A stretch of DNA of 64,000 bases from the NCBI GenBank assembly GCA_013286565.1, contig JABDFM010000006.1, positions 1 through 64,000 on the forward strand. The letters are read 5' to 3'. Within the stretch, counting starts at the first letter, position 1. Every line of letters begins with the position of its first letter. The DNA comes from Bacteroidota bacterium. Lineage in GTDB: Bacteria; Bacteroidota; Bacteroidia; Sphingobacteriales; Sphingobacteriaceae. The notes beneath the pieces are model-generated. The model was not told the DNA's origin and ran no database searches. It was given only the letters and a program-made list of their open reading frames with translations. This document shows, piece after piece, positions 50,441 through 61,649 of the stretch. The position numbers and the translations under genes were made by a program.

Positions 50441-52549
50441 TTAATTATAGAACGCCCACGAAACTCCGATCTTTAGCATACTGTTTGGACCGGGATAACG
50501 GTTCACCATATAATATCCCTGGCTCAACAGGCCCTGGTTTACGTAATCATACTGCACAAATATATTGGTACGTATCAGCGTAGCTTTAAAATATATGGAA
50601 GCTACCGGGTAGGATGAAAATGTTAAATTGGGGCTGCTATTATAAAATTGCCCCAGCCCCACCGCATACGAAGGCGCTACATAGGGCGTATTATAACGTA
50701 CGTTTATCCCCACATTACTATGGAGCACACCAAACAAAAATTGCGAGTGCGACAAACTGCTGTACATATAAAATTCAGGGGTACGCAAAGTTGACTGGTA
50801 ATCGGTTTTCTGATAAACCAGGTAATTATCAAAATGCCAATCGTGCCAGCTCAGAGTTTTTCCCAAGCTTACTTTCAGCAGGTTAATATCCGAATGTAAT
50901 TGGGTGGGTGTGGCATCGATACCATTAGGTTGGGCTGCAAAATACAGGTAATCGGCTATTAAAAAATATTCGGCTTTCAGATCAAATTTCAGGGCGTCAT
51001 TAATGTAATTGAACGACACACTTGTGGTTTTTTGATTGCTGAAATTATTATGGAAGATGTAGTGATTTGATATCCAGTCGGTATAAACCAGCGGTGGCGA
51101 GCTGCTTTGCAAATATGCCCCTAAAACAATCCTTCCGGCTTTGCGGCCACCTGCCAGCGTAACCTTTGCATCATACAGAAAATCGCCGAAATCGCGCCCC
51201 TGGGCTATCTGTTGCAGATCGGCATCCAAAAATATCCTGTCGCTAAAACGATAGCCTACCTTAGCCTTCAGCGTAATATCCTGGAACGACTGATCCTGCT
51301 TTTTGTCGTTTTGGAGGGCCTTCCCAAAAGTGTTAAAATTTGTAACCGTATCAGCAACATACTGCTGATAGTGATAAAAATCTTGTACAAGGCCCACGTC
51401 AAGCTTTACTTCATTTTTGATCGATTTACTTCGCAGATAAAAGCTATAGGAAAAGCTATTCTGGATGTGAAACACGGTAAGCGAATCGTGGGAATAATTA
51501 GAGCTATAGTAATAATCGGGAAATACATTATAAGTGTCGGGTTCATTCTGCAAGAACTTATATTTACTGGTATTGTAGTAAAAAGTATAAGCCACACGCT
51601 GCGTAGGCAATATTTTTGATTTATCAGCGCCTTTTTGCAGGCTATCTATCTTGCCGATATAGTAAAACTGTTTCAGATAAAACCCATTATTGCGAATGTT
51701 ATCACTGGTGTTGTACAGGCGCACCGGTTGATTTTGGCTGGTGGCATAAGTGTTTTGCGCTGTAGTAAAGATGCTTTCATCTAAAATTGACCCATTTTCA
51801 GGTGCCTTCAGGTTATTAAAAATAAGGTTGGCCAATAAATTATAGCGTTTGCTTTTCGACTCGTACCAGCTAAACAGCGCAGCAGACAGATCACCAACTG
51901 CCTGCTGCGGATAAAAACCATGCGAGCCTATAAAATTAAGATTGAACCCAACGTTTAACTGGGGGTTTATATTCTGGGTGTGTAGCACCTTAAACACTTG
52001 TTCTTTTACACCGCTTGAAAAAAGAGATAAATTGGTATAGGGCACCCTGGCCTTATAATACTGTATATCCTGCGGGAGTAAAAGATAAGCATCCAGGTAA
52101 TGCTCCCCCACATCAAACCCGATGGTACGGCTGGGTTCAAATAACAAACTGCGCTCGGGCAGGCCCAAATTACCCAGACCGATCTTAGGACTGCGTGGCT
52201 GGTAAAGCGGGCTGTAATTTTCAAAATTAGCCAGGCCTGTATCCAGCACAAATACCTGGGTGCTATCACTCAGGAACCGCTCGTTGGTTACCCTAATAAA
52301 CTTTGATGTAAAAATAACTGAATCGCGCTTCCCCTCTTCCTTTTTCCTTATCGCGTCTATCTCCTGGTCGCCTGTAAGGCTTTTCCCGGTGGTATTAGTT
52401 GCTGTATCCTTGCTAAAGTCAGCCCTTTGCCGGTTGGGGTTATTTGGATTGTTTGGATTATAATTAGGGTTGGTTGGCGACTGTGCAAAAGCAAGCCCTG
52501 CCGACAAACACAACAGTAATAAAAGGATATATTTTAACTGGTTAAACAT
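50441..52549 (-). CDS. Putative outer membrane beta-barrel porin
   Basis: Signal peptide, N-rich linker, many amphipathic strands, C-terminal MLKIGVSWAFYN. Confidence 0.75.
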   Translation of the reverse strand: MFNQLKYILLLLLCLSAGLAFAQSPTNPNYNPNNPNNPNRQRADFSKDTATNTTGKSLTGDQEIDAIRKKEEGKRDSVIFTSKFIRVTNERFLSDSTQVFVLDTGLANFENYSPLYQPRSPKIGLGNLGLPERSLLFEPSRTIGFDVGEHYLDAYLLLPQDIQYYKARVPYTNLSLFSSGVKEQVFKVLHTQNINPQLNVGFNLNFIGSHGFYPQQAVGDLSAALFSWYESKSKRYNLLANLIFNNLKAPENGSILDESIFTTAQNTYATSQNQPVRLYNTSDNIRNNGFYLKQFYYIGKIDSLQKGADKSKILPTQRVAYTFYYNTSKYKFLQNEPDTYNVFPDYYYSSNYSHDSLTVFHIQNSFSYSFYLRSKSIKNEVKLDVGLVQDFYHYQQYVADTVTNFNTFGKALQNDKKQDQSFQDITLKAKVGYRFSDRIFLDADLQQIAQGRDFGDFLYDAKVTLAGGRKAGRIVLGAYLQSSSPPLVYTDWISNHYIFHNNFSNQKTTSVSFNYINDALKFDLKAEYFLIADYLYFAAQPNGIDATPTQLHSDINLLKVSLGKTLSWHDWHFDNYLVYQKTDYQSTLRTPEFYMYSSLSHSQFLFGVLHSNVGINVRYNTPYVAPSYAVGLGQFYNSSPNLTFSSYPVASIYFKATLIRTNIFVQYDYVNQGLLSQGYYMVNRYPGPNSMLKIGVSWAFYN

Positions 52550-53364
52550 TAAAGGCCGGCGATCAATTCTTTAAGTATCAATGTCATTTTTGGTTCAGCC
52601 TCGTGCGCAATGGCGAGTATTTCGTCAATCGAAACCGGTTTTAAATTCTCGGGGAAACCCTCGTCGGTTAATACCGATATGGCAAAAACTGGCAGCCCCA
52701 TGTGGTTTGCCACTATCACCTCGGGCACCGTGCTCATCCCTACCGCGTCTCCGCCAATGATCCGCAAATACCGGTATTCGGCCCTGGTTTCGAGATTAGG
52801 GCCTGTTACCGCTACATAAACTCCTTTATGGCAGGTAATATTGTTGGCTGCTGCAATATCCATGGCCTTATCTATCAGCGCCTGTTTATAAGGCTCGCTC
52901 ATATCCGGGAAACGCGGACCCAGCTCCTCTTCGTTCCTGCCGATAAGCGGGTTAAAGTGCTGCAGGTTGATGTGATCGGCTATTACCATCAGGTCGCCTT
53001 TTTTAAAGGCTGGATTAAGCGCGCCGCTGGCATTGGATACCAGCAATGTTTTTATGCCCAGCATCTTCATCACCCTAACCGGGAAAGTGATCTGCTGCAT
53101 GGTATAACCCTCGTAATAATGCAAACGACCCTGCATCGCAACCACTTTTTTCCCTGCAAGTGTGCCAAATATCAGCTTACCAGAATGGAACTCAAGCGTT
53201 GAGATCGGGAAGTCGGGGATGTTGGAATACATCAGCTGCTTTTCCACTTCGATTTCAGAAACCAGGCCGCCAAGCCCTGTCCCTAAAATGATACCTACTT
53301 CGGGCTCAAAATCGCCGATGCGACTTTTAATGTATGATGTGGTTTGTTGTATGCTCTCTAACAT
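52549..53364 (-). CDS. Purine-nucleoside phosphorylase
   Basis: [72 protein letters not shown]. Confidence 0.93.
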   Translation of the reverse strand: MLESIQQTTSYIKSRIGDFEPEVGIILGTGLGGLVSEIEVEKQLMYSNIPDFPISTLEFHSGKLIFGTLAGKKVVAMQGRLHYYEGYTMQQITFPVRVMKMLGIKTLLVSNASGALNPAFKKGDLMVIADHINLQHFNPLIGRNEEELGPRFPDMSEPYKQALIDKAMDIAAANNITCHKGVYVAVTGPNLETRAEYRYLRIIGGDAVGMSTVPEVIVANHMGLPVFAISVLTDEGFPENLKPVSIDEILAIAHEAEPKMTLILKELIAGL

Positions 53365-54391
53365 ATTCTGTAACTAATTGGCCGAACTGCTGCTCCCCGT
53401 TATTCAAAAATTGCACGCCTATCGATATCACCAAAATAGGCAGCGTTTTTACCAGTGGCAGCAACTCGTGTTCAACTAAACGTTGTGCGTCCTTTTCTGT
53501 TGTAATGATCAATTTTTTTGTTCCTGTACAGGCAGAAAATTCACCGGCAAGTTTAGTGATATTTTTTAAGCTAAATTGATGATGATCGGGATAATTATGA
53601 TGGACAACCCGCGCGGTATAACTTTTAATATGCTGTAAAAGCGGCTGCGAATTGGCAATCCCCGTCAGTAAAAAAACAGAGGTATCGGCATCTAATGTGG
53701 TATCGGCCTTATTACCATCCATATCCTGCATAGGCTGATATGCAATAGTGGTAAAGAAAAGAGATTGAAAAGGAAGCGGGCCGATCCGTTCGGCTACCCT
53801 TGCCTGCTCCTCATCAATTAAAGTTGCCGGGCATTTACTCACCACCAGGACATCGGCACGCCAGCGCCCGCTAAACGGCTCACGCAGGTTGCCTGCGGGC
53901 AATAAAAGATGCGGCTCATTTATCCTGCCGTAATCAAATAGCAAAATGCTTAGGCCCGGCTTAACCGCCCTGTGCTGGTAGGCATCATCCAGGATGACCA
54001 GATTATGCCCGGCTTGAAGATGCTTTATCCCCTCTACCCTTTTTTCGCAGACAGCTACGGTTATCTCCGGGAATTTGTGTTTGAACTGCGCGGGCTCATC
54101 GCCTATTTGAGTAGCAGTGGCAGTAGCAGTGGCAGTTATAAAACCTTGTGTTTTTCGTCCATATCCACGGCTTAGCGTAGCCAGTTTATAATGATCTTTT
54201 AACAAACGCACCAGGTATTCGGTCATCGGGGTTTTGCCTGCACCGCCCACATCCAGGTTGCCAACCGATATTACCGGGATGCTAAAACCGCGACTTTTGA
54301 ATACCCCGGCATCATAGCACCAGTTGCGCATAATGACAACCAGGCCATATATGAGAGAGAACGGGAATAGAAGCCAGCGGAAATATTTCAT
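53327..54391 (-). CDS. lpxK: Tetraacyldisaccharide 4'-kinase
   Basis: [26 protein letters not shown]-loop, [45 protein letters not shown]. Confidence 0.93.
   Translation of the reverse strand: MKYFRWLLFPFSLIYGLVVIMRNWCYDAGVFKSRGFSIPVISVGNLDVGGAGKTPMTEYLVRLLKDHYKLATLSRGYGRKTQGFITATATATATQIGDEPAQFKHKFPEITVAVCEKRVEGIKHLQAGHNLVILDDAYQHRAVKPGLSILLFDYGRINEPHLLLPAGNLREPFSGRWRADVLVVSKCPATLIDEEQARVAERIGPLPFQSLFFTTIAYQPMQDMDGNKADTTLDADTSVFLLTGIANSQPLLQHIKSYTARVVHHNYPDHHQFSLKNITKLAGEFSACTGTKKLIITTEKDAQRLVEHELLPLVKTLPILVISIGVQFLNNGEQQFGQLVTEYVREHTTNHIIH
54114..54137. repeat. Hexanucleotide microsatellite inside lpxK (encodes a TATATAT run)
   Basis: approximately (GCAGTR)n: gtagcagtggcagtagcagtggcagtt; protein [17 protein letters not shown]. 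Confidence 0.7.
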
Positions 54392-54444
54392 TTGAATAGC
54401 AAAGATAAGAAAAACGCTTCGATAGGGATTTTATCAACAACTCC

Positions 54445-55266
54445 TCACTTACAGTTTTTGCTGATCAGGTCCGCAGCTTCTTTATTGCCTAAGGTCAGGG
54501 CTTTATTCCAATCGGCACAGGCATCGGTTTTATCATCATGATCAAACCGGATACCGCCCCTACTCATATAAGCCATATCATTATCCGGGTTGATGGCAAT
54601 ACATTGGGTAAGATCCTCTATGGCACCGGCGTAATCATTTTCCAGCCCTTTGATCGCTCCCCTGTAAAGCAGCGCCTTATCATCCTTAGGCCTTAATTTT
54701 AAAACTTTGTCAAAGGCTTCAATCGCTCCTTTGTAATCATTCATCGCACCTTTTGAAATACCCAGGTCAAAATAAATGTCCGGATTGGACGGACTTAACT
54801 CCAATGCTTTATTAAAGTCGGCAATAGCATCCTGATAATTTCCTATGTGGCTTTTAGCCCTGCCACGGTTTATATAAACTTTTACAACCTTGGGGTTAAG
54901 CGCTATTGCTTTATCATAATCCTGTATCGCCCCCTGTGCATCACCCGATAAATATTTGGAATAGCCACGGTTATCATAGGCACTTGAATAAGCGGGCTTC
55001 AATTCAATTACTTTAGTATCATCATCAATAGCACCCTTAATGTCTTTTAAATAAAGTTTATCAACCGCGCGGTAGTAATACGCCATTGCATAATTTGGAT
55101 TGATCATAATGGCCGTATCAAATTTTTTGGCTGCACTTTGATAATCCCGGGCGCTATGGTCTTTAATCCCTAACTGATAGTATCTGATGGCTTTGGTGGT
55201 ATCTGCCTGGCAAAAAGCTTTGCTATTTATTAAACAGGCTATAACAAATAAGAAATACTTGGTCAT
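54445..55266 (-). CDS. Tetratricopeptide repeat protein
   Basis: Tandem TPR motifs (AYYYRAVDKLYLKDIKGAIDDDTKVIELKP etc.) after a signal peptide. Confidence 0.92.
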   Translation of the reverse strand: MTKYFLFVIACLINSKAFCQADTTKAIRYYQLGIKDHSARDYQSAAKKFDTAIMINPNYAMAYYYRAVDKLYLKDIKGAIDDDTKVIELKPAYSSAYDNRGYSKYLSGDAQGAIQDYDKAIALNPKVVKVYINRGRAKSHIGNYQDAIADFNKALELSPSNPDIYFDLGISKGAMNDYKGAIEAFDKVLKLRPKDDKALLYRGAIKGLENDYAGAIEDLTQCIAINPDNDMAYMSRGGIRFDHDDKTDACADWNKALTLGNKEAADLISKNCK

Positions 55267-55392
55267 ATCAAAAAATCACGATCGTACTTTAGATCAACGT
55301 AATAAATCCGAAAAGATGTTTTTTGTGATACATTTTATTTTACACCCTTAAAATTCCTCGTTAAATTGAGCTTAATGAGCGTTTGGGGATCG

Positions 55393-55869
55393 TTATTGAT
55401 TTTGTTTCAACTTATCAACGCCAGCCGCAATGTTCAGTTCGTCGTCCATGTTGGTGTTAAACTCGAAGGTATATACTTTCCAAACATCCTTAGGCTTATA
55501 GTAAATAAAGATAAAACGAACGGGCTGTTTATCATACTTCGCCATATAACTCATCAGCTTCAGGCTGCCACCCACATTTTTTTCGGTGATCAGTTCATAG
55601 CCGTTATAAGCCCCGTCGATATTAATAGTAACGGCCAGGTTCTTTTTTATCGCAATGATATCATCCTTCAGGTCCTTTGTTATGTTCTCGCCAGAAAAAA
55701 TAAAGTCGATAGCATCCATCGGTTTGGTGCTGTATATCTCAAAGAATTTTTTAGAAAACTCTTCGGGCGTAGTTGGCTGCTGGCCATTTCCCACCGGAGC
55801 GGTTGCCTGGGCGGCGGCTGAAAATATAAAAAACAGTATTAAGCTTGCTGATAAAACTAATTTCTTCAT
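55393..55869 (-). CDS. Secreted hypothetical protein
   Basis: Signal peptide MKKLVLSASLILFFIFSAAAQ; no recognised domain. Confidence 0.7.
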   Translation of the reverse strand: MKKLVLSASLILFFIFSAAAQATAPVGNGQQPTTPEEFSKKFFEIYSTKPMDAIDFIFSGENITKDLKDDIIAIKKNLAVTINIDGAYNGYELITEKNVGGSLKLMSYMAKYDKQPVRFIFIYYKPKDVWKVYTFEFNTNMDDELNIAAGVDKLKQNQ

Positions 55870-56028
55870 GATATGATCGCTTATTAAACTGCTAATCTAA
55901 TAAGATTTTGAATAAGGGGCTAATTATAGCCGGGGGAATAAGCTATTTAGTTGAACAGTAAAGTCCGGCGCATTTTATGCATGGGAGTAAGTAAAAAGTT
56001 CAGGATTTTTTGACTTTAGACTATTGAC

Positions 56029-56361
56029 TTATGACTCCAACTGGTGCCCCGTAAGGAAAACTTTGCCGCTATTGGGTTCACGTTTAAAAACGTAACCGCC
56101 TTTTCCGGCACTGGTATCTATTTTCAAGGTTTGGGTGATGTAGAAGCCTTTGTAATCCATTAAAATGTTCAGCCCGTCATTATTAATAGTGAGCTTTACA
56201 GTACCGCCGAACATATCCTTACTTTCGTTATTGGTAACGGTAAATGTTCCTTCGTTAATCGAAGTAAAATTAAAGTGGAATACTTGTCCGCTGGCATTTT
56301 CGTTCACTTTTTTCAGCAATAGCTCCCTGTATTCTTTGAATATATCTTCCGCGTTAGGCAT
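56029..56361 (-). CDS. Hypothetical protein
   Basis: 110-aa open frame with plausible composition. Confidence 0.55.
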   Translation of the reverse strand: MPNAEDIFKEYRELLLKKVNENASGQVFHFNFTSINEGTFTVTNNESKDMFGGTVKLTINNDGLNILMDYKGFYITQTLKIDTSAGKGGYVFKREPNSGKVFLTGHQLES

Positions 56362-56712
56362 AAAATTATCTGATCATATTAATAATAAGTATCCCGGTAT
56401 TGCCTGGGACACAACATAAACAACAATGACTTTATACGGTTTTACGAAAAAAAAGATACAAAAACTCAACTATTTTTAAGCTGAAATACCTTATTAATCA
56501 ATGGATAGCGATTTTTAATCAGAATTAATATTAATTACTTATTACGACAATTAAATGACACATTATTGACCTGATAGATGACCTATACTGAGCCTATATT
56601 TCTGCAAGTACCGTTATGGCATCCCGCTGATGGCCTTGTATTTATACAATTCTTTTTCTGTAAATTGCATTAAACTCTCTCAACCGTTCAAGGCCTTTAA
56701 ACAATTCACTTT

Positions 56713-58395
56713 ATGAAGATCGCCAAAAAGCATTTGCTTGCATTTTCATGGTTTGCATGTGTTATTGTTGGCAATGGCTATGCGCAATCCATCCCAACCG
56801 AAACTGCAAAAAAGATCGACAGCCTGTTTAAACAATGGGATAACAATAAAAGCCCCGGCTGCGCCATCGGTATCGTACGTAATGATTCGCTCATCTATGC
56901 CAAAGGTTATGGCATGGCCGACCTGGAGTATGGTATTCCTATTACGCCCCAAACCATCTTCGAGATGGGTTCTGTTTCCAAACAGTTTACAGCATATACT
57001 ATCCTGCTATTGGCACACCAGGGGAAACTAAGCATAGGCGACGACATCCACAAGTATTTGCCCTGGTTGCCCAACTTTGAAAAAAAGATCACTATCAGTA
57101 ACCTGCTGTACCATACCAGCGGTATCAGAGATTACGACCAATTACTATCAATAGCCGGCACCACGCAGGAGGATGTTATCACCCGGGAACACATCATCAA
57201 AATATTGAGCAAACAGCGGACGCTGAATTTTGATCCGGGCAAACAATATATGTACTCTAATAGTGGCTATTTCCTGCTTGGCGAGATCGTGCGTTCGGTA
57301 ACGGGCAAAAGTTTGCGGCAGTTTACCGACTCGGCTGTTTTTAAACCGTTGGAAATGAACAACACCCATTTTCATGATGATTATACCGGTATAGTGCCCA
57401 ACCGGGCCTATCCGTATATGCAAGCTGATAAGATGGGTATCGTCAATTCCTCGGCTGTTGGGGCAAAGGGGTTGTTTACTAATGTTGATGATATGAGTAA
57501 ATGGGCGATGAATTTTTTAAACAGCAAATCAGAGAATCGTCTCATTATAGAGCAAATGATGCAAAGCGGCCATTTAAATAGCGGCAAATATCTTGATGTT
57601 GGCACAGGTATCCAGGTGGGTGATTTCGAGGGATTGAAAACATACTTTCATCCGGGAGTAAACAATGGCTATAATAATTTAGTAACGTATGTTCCGGGCG
57701 CGAAAATGGCCTTTATTATTTTTGGCAATATGGGTAATAACGGCAACACTTTTGGTAATACCGACCAGATGGCCGGCTTATTTATTAAAGATCATAGGCC
57801 TGAAAAAGAAAAACCTGGTTTTAAAACCCCCTTTGATCCAATCGTAAAAGATACCATAAGCGTAAAGCCCTTGCTTGGATCGTATGTTGTAGAAGATGGT
57901 GATCACACGGCGTTCGAATTAAAGAACGGGGAGTTTAAATACGTTTATTATGGAGTACATTACCTATTGTACCGTACAACAAGAGACACCTTTTGGTATC
58001 GCGGTTTCTACCCCGGCGTAAAGTTCGTGTTCACGGTAAAAAATGAACATGATGTTACCGTGCAGCAGACCTGGCCAGACGGTAGAAGTCGCACGATGAG
58101 AAAACGGGATCCTTTCAATACCCCGACAGACAAACAATTGATGGCCTACACCGGCAAATACTATTGTTCTGAGCTAGATTGCACCTATGGCATTATACTG
58201 AAAGACCACCAACTGGTGCTCACCAATGCCAAATATCCTGATTCGCCCATTGTATTTTACAGCGAAAAACGCCTTGTCAATAATTTGGATTGGATGAAGA
58301 GTTTAGATTTCACCAAGGACAAAAAAGGAAAGATAACCGGGTTCGAGGTCAATCACGATAAGATACAGGATCTGAGGTTTGAGAAAGTAGAGTGA
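56713..58395 (+). CDS. Serine hydrolase (class C beta-lactamase/PBP-like)
   Basis: Signal peptide; SVSK (SxxK) in FEMGSVSKQFTAYTIL; YSNSGYFLLGEIV (YxN). Confidence 0.93.
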   Translation: MKIAKKHLLAFSWFACVIVGNGYAQSIPTETAKKIDSLFKQWDNNKSPGCAIGIVRNDSLIYAKGYGMADLEYGIPITPQTIFEMGSVSKQFTAYTILLLAHQGKLSIGDDIHKYLPWLPNFEKKITISNLLYHTSGIRDYDQLLSIAGTTQEDVITREHIIKILSKQRTLNFDPGKQYMYSNSGYFLLGEIVRSVTGKSLRQFTDSAVFKPLEMNNTHFHDDYTGIVPNRAYPYMQADKMGIVNSSAVGAKGLFTNVDDMSKWAMNFLNSKSENRLIIEQMMQSGHLNSGKYLDVGTGIQVGDFEGLKTYFHPGVNNGYNNLVTYVPGAKMAFIIFGNMGNNGNTFGNTDQMAGLFIKDHRPEKEKPGFKTPFDPIVKDTISVKPLLGSYVVEDGDHTAFELKNGEFKYVYYGVHYLLYRTTRDTFWYRGFYPGVKFVFTVKNEHDVTVQQTWPDGRSRTMRKRDPFNTPTDKQLMAYTGKYYCSELDCTYGIILKDHQLVLTNAKYPDSPIVFYSEKRLVNNLDWMKSLDFTKDKKGKITGFEVNHDKIQDLRFEKVE

Positions 58396-58439
58396 GTGTT
58401 TTTTTGTCGCCTTTGCCGGAGACCAATGCCCAACTCTGC

Positions 58440-59693
58440 CTAATAAAACCCCTTATGATCCTCTAAAATATTCGCAGCATCCTTAAGGCTCCCCACATTT
58501 GCAGACGACCATACTACTGAATATATGCCATCATAAAGCAGGTACACATTGGTATAACCTTTGGCTGCAAGTTGCTTGCTCACTGTACTTACATCTGCGG
58601 GGGCCATGTCTTTCATACCCTTCATGGCTGATGTAAATGCACCGTAGATCAATATAGGTGTTGTTTTAGGTTTATTTTTTAAATAAGTGTCCAAATCAGC
58701 GGCGTTTAAATTAACGGCGTTTTTGATATGCCCTAAATTATAAAAGCTTTCTGTTGATTTGTTTTCAAATTGCTCTTTTGGGCGCAGGTCTGCCACAACC
58801 AGGTTGGGTTGGTTATTGACCAGGTCGATAGTTTCCCTCACTCCAACTATCTTATAAGATGGCGTGCCTGTTATCAGTTCTTTCCGTAGTTTGGACGATG
58901 ACGGCGTATTGATCAAAAAATTATCAAAGCCGTCAAAAAGCACATTAACGTTTTTGAAGCCTGCCTTATTAAGCTTTAATGCCGCCGCCATCGCATCATT
59001 GCTATACAGTTCATAAACCAGTACCTGGCGATCTTTATACTTAGCCAGGTTAGCCATTTCTGAATCCATCGTACTTAATGGCACATTGATAGCATTCTTT
59101 ATCCGGCCCACATTAGCATATTCATCAGTATCTTTTCCATTGAATTGCGAAGCCGGTCTTACATCAATAACCACATTATTTTTATCGCGGATAAACGCGA
59201 TTGCATCATCGGCCCCTATCAGTTTATAAGGCATGCTGGTAGTGTACAATGACGATTTACAGGGGAACACGGCATCAGCGGTCCTGTTTACCTCGGTCAT
59301 TCCCCCGTTAAGGCTGTAAATGCTCTTGAACCCGCTGTCGGCCAAAAATTTACTAACCCTCCGGCTACGCTGGCTGTGCGAGCAGTAAACTAATATCGTT
59401 CTGTCCTTATAAGCTTTGAGCTCATTAAAATGCTTATCTATAGAATCGATGGAAATATTTACCGCGCCTTTTAACCTGCCGATATTGGATGTCAGGTATT
59501 TACTCGTATCCGCATATTCACCGGGCGACCGCACATCCAGCAAAAGCAAATTAGGGTTTTTAGCCATTAGCTCACAAGCCTCCTTAAAGTAAATGGCTTT
59601 ATAGTTGGTATTATCAAATCGCTGGTTTAGCTGTGCCTTCACGCTGATGTAAAATAGACTGCAGATCAACATGCCTAATATTTTTGCTTTCAT
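58440..59693 (-). CDS. Secreted triple-rhodanese-domain protein
   Basis: Three repeats (LLLLDVRSPGEYAD, NVVIDVRPASQFNG, LVVADLRPKEQFEN); only the first has the catalytic Cys loop (YCSHSQRS). Confidence 0.88.
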   Translation of the reverse strand: MKAKILGMLICSLFYISVKAQLNQRFDNTNYKAIYFKEACELMAKNPNLLLLDVRSPGEYADTSKYLTSNIGRLKGAVNISIDSIDKHFNELKAYKDRTILVYCSHSQRSRRVSKFLADSGFKSIYSLNGGMTEVNRTADAVFPCKSSLYTTSMPYKLIGADDAIAFIRDKNNVVIDVRPASQFNGKDTDEYANVGRIKNAINVPLSTMDSEMANLAKYKDRQVLVYELYSNDAMAAALKLNKAGFKNVNVLFDGFDNFLINTPSSSKLRKELITGTPSYKIVGVRETIDLVNNQPNLVVADLRPKEQFENKSTESFYNLGHIKNAVNLNAADLDTYLKNKPKTTPILIYGAFTSAMKGMKDMAPADVSTVSKQLAAKGYTNVYLLYDGIYSVVWSSANVGSLKDAANILEDHKGFY

Positions 59694-59903
59694 GGTTATT
59701 TGGTGATATTTCGGTTATCAAGATTTTATGATAAATATAGCAATCATCATCACTGCAACCTATTAAAATAGAGTGAAAGCCTATTTTTAAGGAGTGAAGT
59801 ACACGCCATTCCCCGGCATTGTCAAACTCCCGTAATTTGCACATCTGCCCTTTCGCACATCTGCACATTAAGCGTATCTTTGCACACTCAATAATTAACC
59901 TCT

Positions 59904-61547
59904 ATGCTTAAAGGATTTTTTAATGTTCCAACGCCGCAAAACGAGCCTGTTTTAAACTATGGCCCGCGCAGTGTGGAGCGTGCAGCGCTTAAAGCTGCAT
60001 TGGACGAAGCCCGTTCAAAACAGATCGATATACCGATGTATATTGGCGGCAAGGAAGTACGCTCGGGTAAAACCGGCGAGGTACGCCCCCCGCACGATCA
60101 TAAACACGTATTAGCCACTTACCACAATGGTGATGCAAGCCATGTTAAAGCGGCTATTGATGCGGCATTAGCAGCCAAAGCTGCCTGGGAAGAAATGCCC
60201 TGGGAGCACCGCGCAGCCATTTTCCTAAAAGCTGCCGACCTGCTTGCAGGCCCATACCGCGCCAAAGTAAACGCGGCTACCATGTTGGGTCAATCAAAAA
60301 ACGCTTACCAGGCCGAGATCGATTCGGCTTGTGAGCTGATCGACTTTTTGCGTTTCAATGTATTTTACATGACGCAGATCTACCAACAGCAGCCACCTAT
60401 TTCTGGCAAGGGTGTTTGGAACAGGGTGGAACAACGTCCGCTGGAGGGCTTCGTATTCGCGCTTACGCCATTTAATTTTAGCGCTATTGCCGGTAACCTG
60501 CCATCTTCAGCTGCCATGATGGGCAACGTAGTGGTTTGGAAACCTGCCAATACACAGATATTTGCAGCCAATGTGATCATGCAGGTTTTCCGCGAAGCAG
60601 GATTGCCTGATGGCGTGATCAACCTGGTTTATGTTGATGGCCCAACCGCAGGTGAGGTGATATTTAATCATCCCGATTTTGCAGGTATCCACTTTACAGG
60701 TTCAACCGGGGTGTTCCAAAATATTTGGAAAACCATTGGTAACAATATCCATAAATACAAAACCTACCCGCGCATCGTAGGCGAAACCGGCGGCAAGGAC
60801 TTTGTGCTGGTGCATCCAAGCGCCGATGTTGATGTAGCTAATATCGCTTTGATCCGCGGCTCATTTGAATACCAGGGACAGAAATGTTCGGCTGCTTCAA
60901 GGGCTTACGTTCCTAAATCATTATGGCCTGCTATTAAAGAAAGAATGCAGCGCGATGTTGCCAGCTTTAAAATGGGCCCGGTTGAAGATTTTGAGAACTT
61001 CATTAATGCCGTTATCGATGAAAAATCATTCGACAAACTGGCAAAATATATTGATGCTGCCAAAAACGATAAAAATGTAGAGATAGTAATCGGCGGCAAA
61101 TACGATAAAAGCCAGGGCTGGTTCATCGAGCCTACTGTGATCCGTGTGGATGATCCATATTATGTAACCATGTGCGAGGAGCTATTCGGCCCGGTGCTGA
61201 CCATTTACGTTTATGACGACAAGGATTTTGACAAGGTGATAGACATTGTTGACAAAACATCTATCTATGCATTAACAGGCGCTGTTATATCACAAGACCG
61301 CTATGCCATTGCCGAGGCGACCCATCGTTTACGCAACGCGGCAGGTAACTTCTATATCAACGATAAACCGACGGGGGCAGTTGTTGGGCAGCAGCCATTT
61401 GGCGGTGCAAGAGGTTCGGGCACCAATGATAAGGCTGGTTCTATGATCAACCTGTTACGCTGGGTATCACCAAGAACTATAAAGGAAACTTTTGATCCGC
61501 CGAAGGATTACAGGTATCCGTTTTTGAGTAAAGAAAGCCCCCTCTAA
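59904..61547 (+). CDS. pruA: L-glutamate gamma-semialdehyde (1-pyrroline-5-carboxylate) dehydrogenase
   Basis: FALTPFNFSAIAGNLPSSAAMMGNVVVWKPA, GETGGKDFVLVHPSADVDVANIALIRGSFEYQGQKCSAASRAYVPKSLW. Confidence 0.95.
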   Translation: MLKGFFNVPTPQNEPVLNYGPRSVERAALKAALDEARSKQIDIPMYIGGKEVRSGKTGEVRPPHDHKHVLATYHNGDASHVKAAIDAALAAKAAWEEMPWEHRAAIFLKAADLLAGPYRAKVNAATMLGQSKNAYQAEIDSACELIDFLRFNVFYMTQIYQQQPPISGKGVWNRVEQRPLEGFVFALTPFNFSAIAGNLPSSAAMMGNVVVWKPANTQIFAANVIMQVFREAGLPDGVINLVYVDGPTAGEVIFNHPDFAGIHFTGSTGVFQNIWKTIGNNIHKYKTYPRIVGETGGKDFVLVHPSADVDVANIALIRGSFEYQGQKCSAASRAYVPKSLWPAIKERMQRDVASFKMGPVEDFENFINAVIDEKSFDKLAKYIDAAKNDKNVEIVIGGKYDKSQGWFIEPTVIRVDDPYYVTMCEELFGPVLTIYVYDDKDFDKVIDIVDKTSIYALTGAVISQDRYAIAEATHRLRNAAGNFYINDKPTGAVVGQQPFGGARGSGTNDKAGSMINLLRWVSPRTIKETFDPPKDYRYPFLSKESPL

Positions 61548-61649
61548 ATCTCCCCCTGTAGGGGAGACTTAATTTACGTCTTTTGAAGCCTTCCCGCCCG
61601 TGGAGGGCTTTTTATTTTAGTGTCCCCCTTTAGGGGGTTAGGGGGCACC
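61542..61649. repeat. REP-like palindromic intergenic sequence between convergent pruA and carbonic anhydrase genes
   Basis: Contains ctccccctgtaggggag, gaagccttcccgcccgtggagggcttttta, gtccccctttagggggttagggggcac palindromes. Confidence 0.6.

Noticed and set aside
53327-53364. 38-bp overlap of lpxK and the purine nucleoside phosphorylase gene as unusual
   Set aside because: Short same-strand overlaps are common in bacterial operons; the phosphorylase start may also be slightly downstream.
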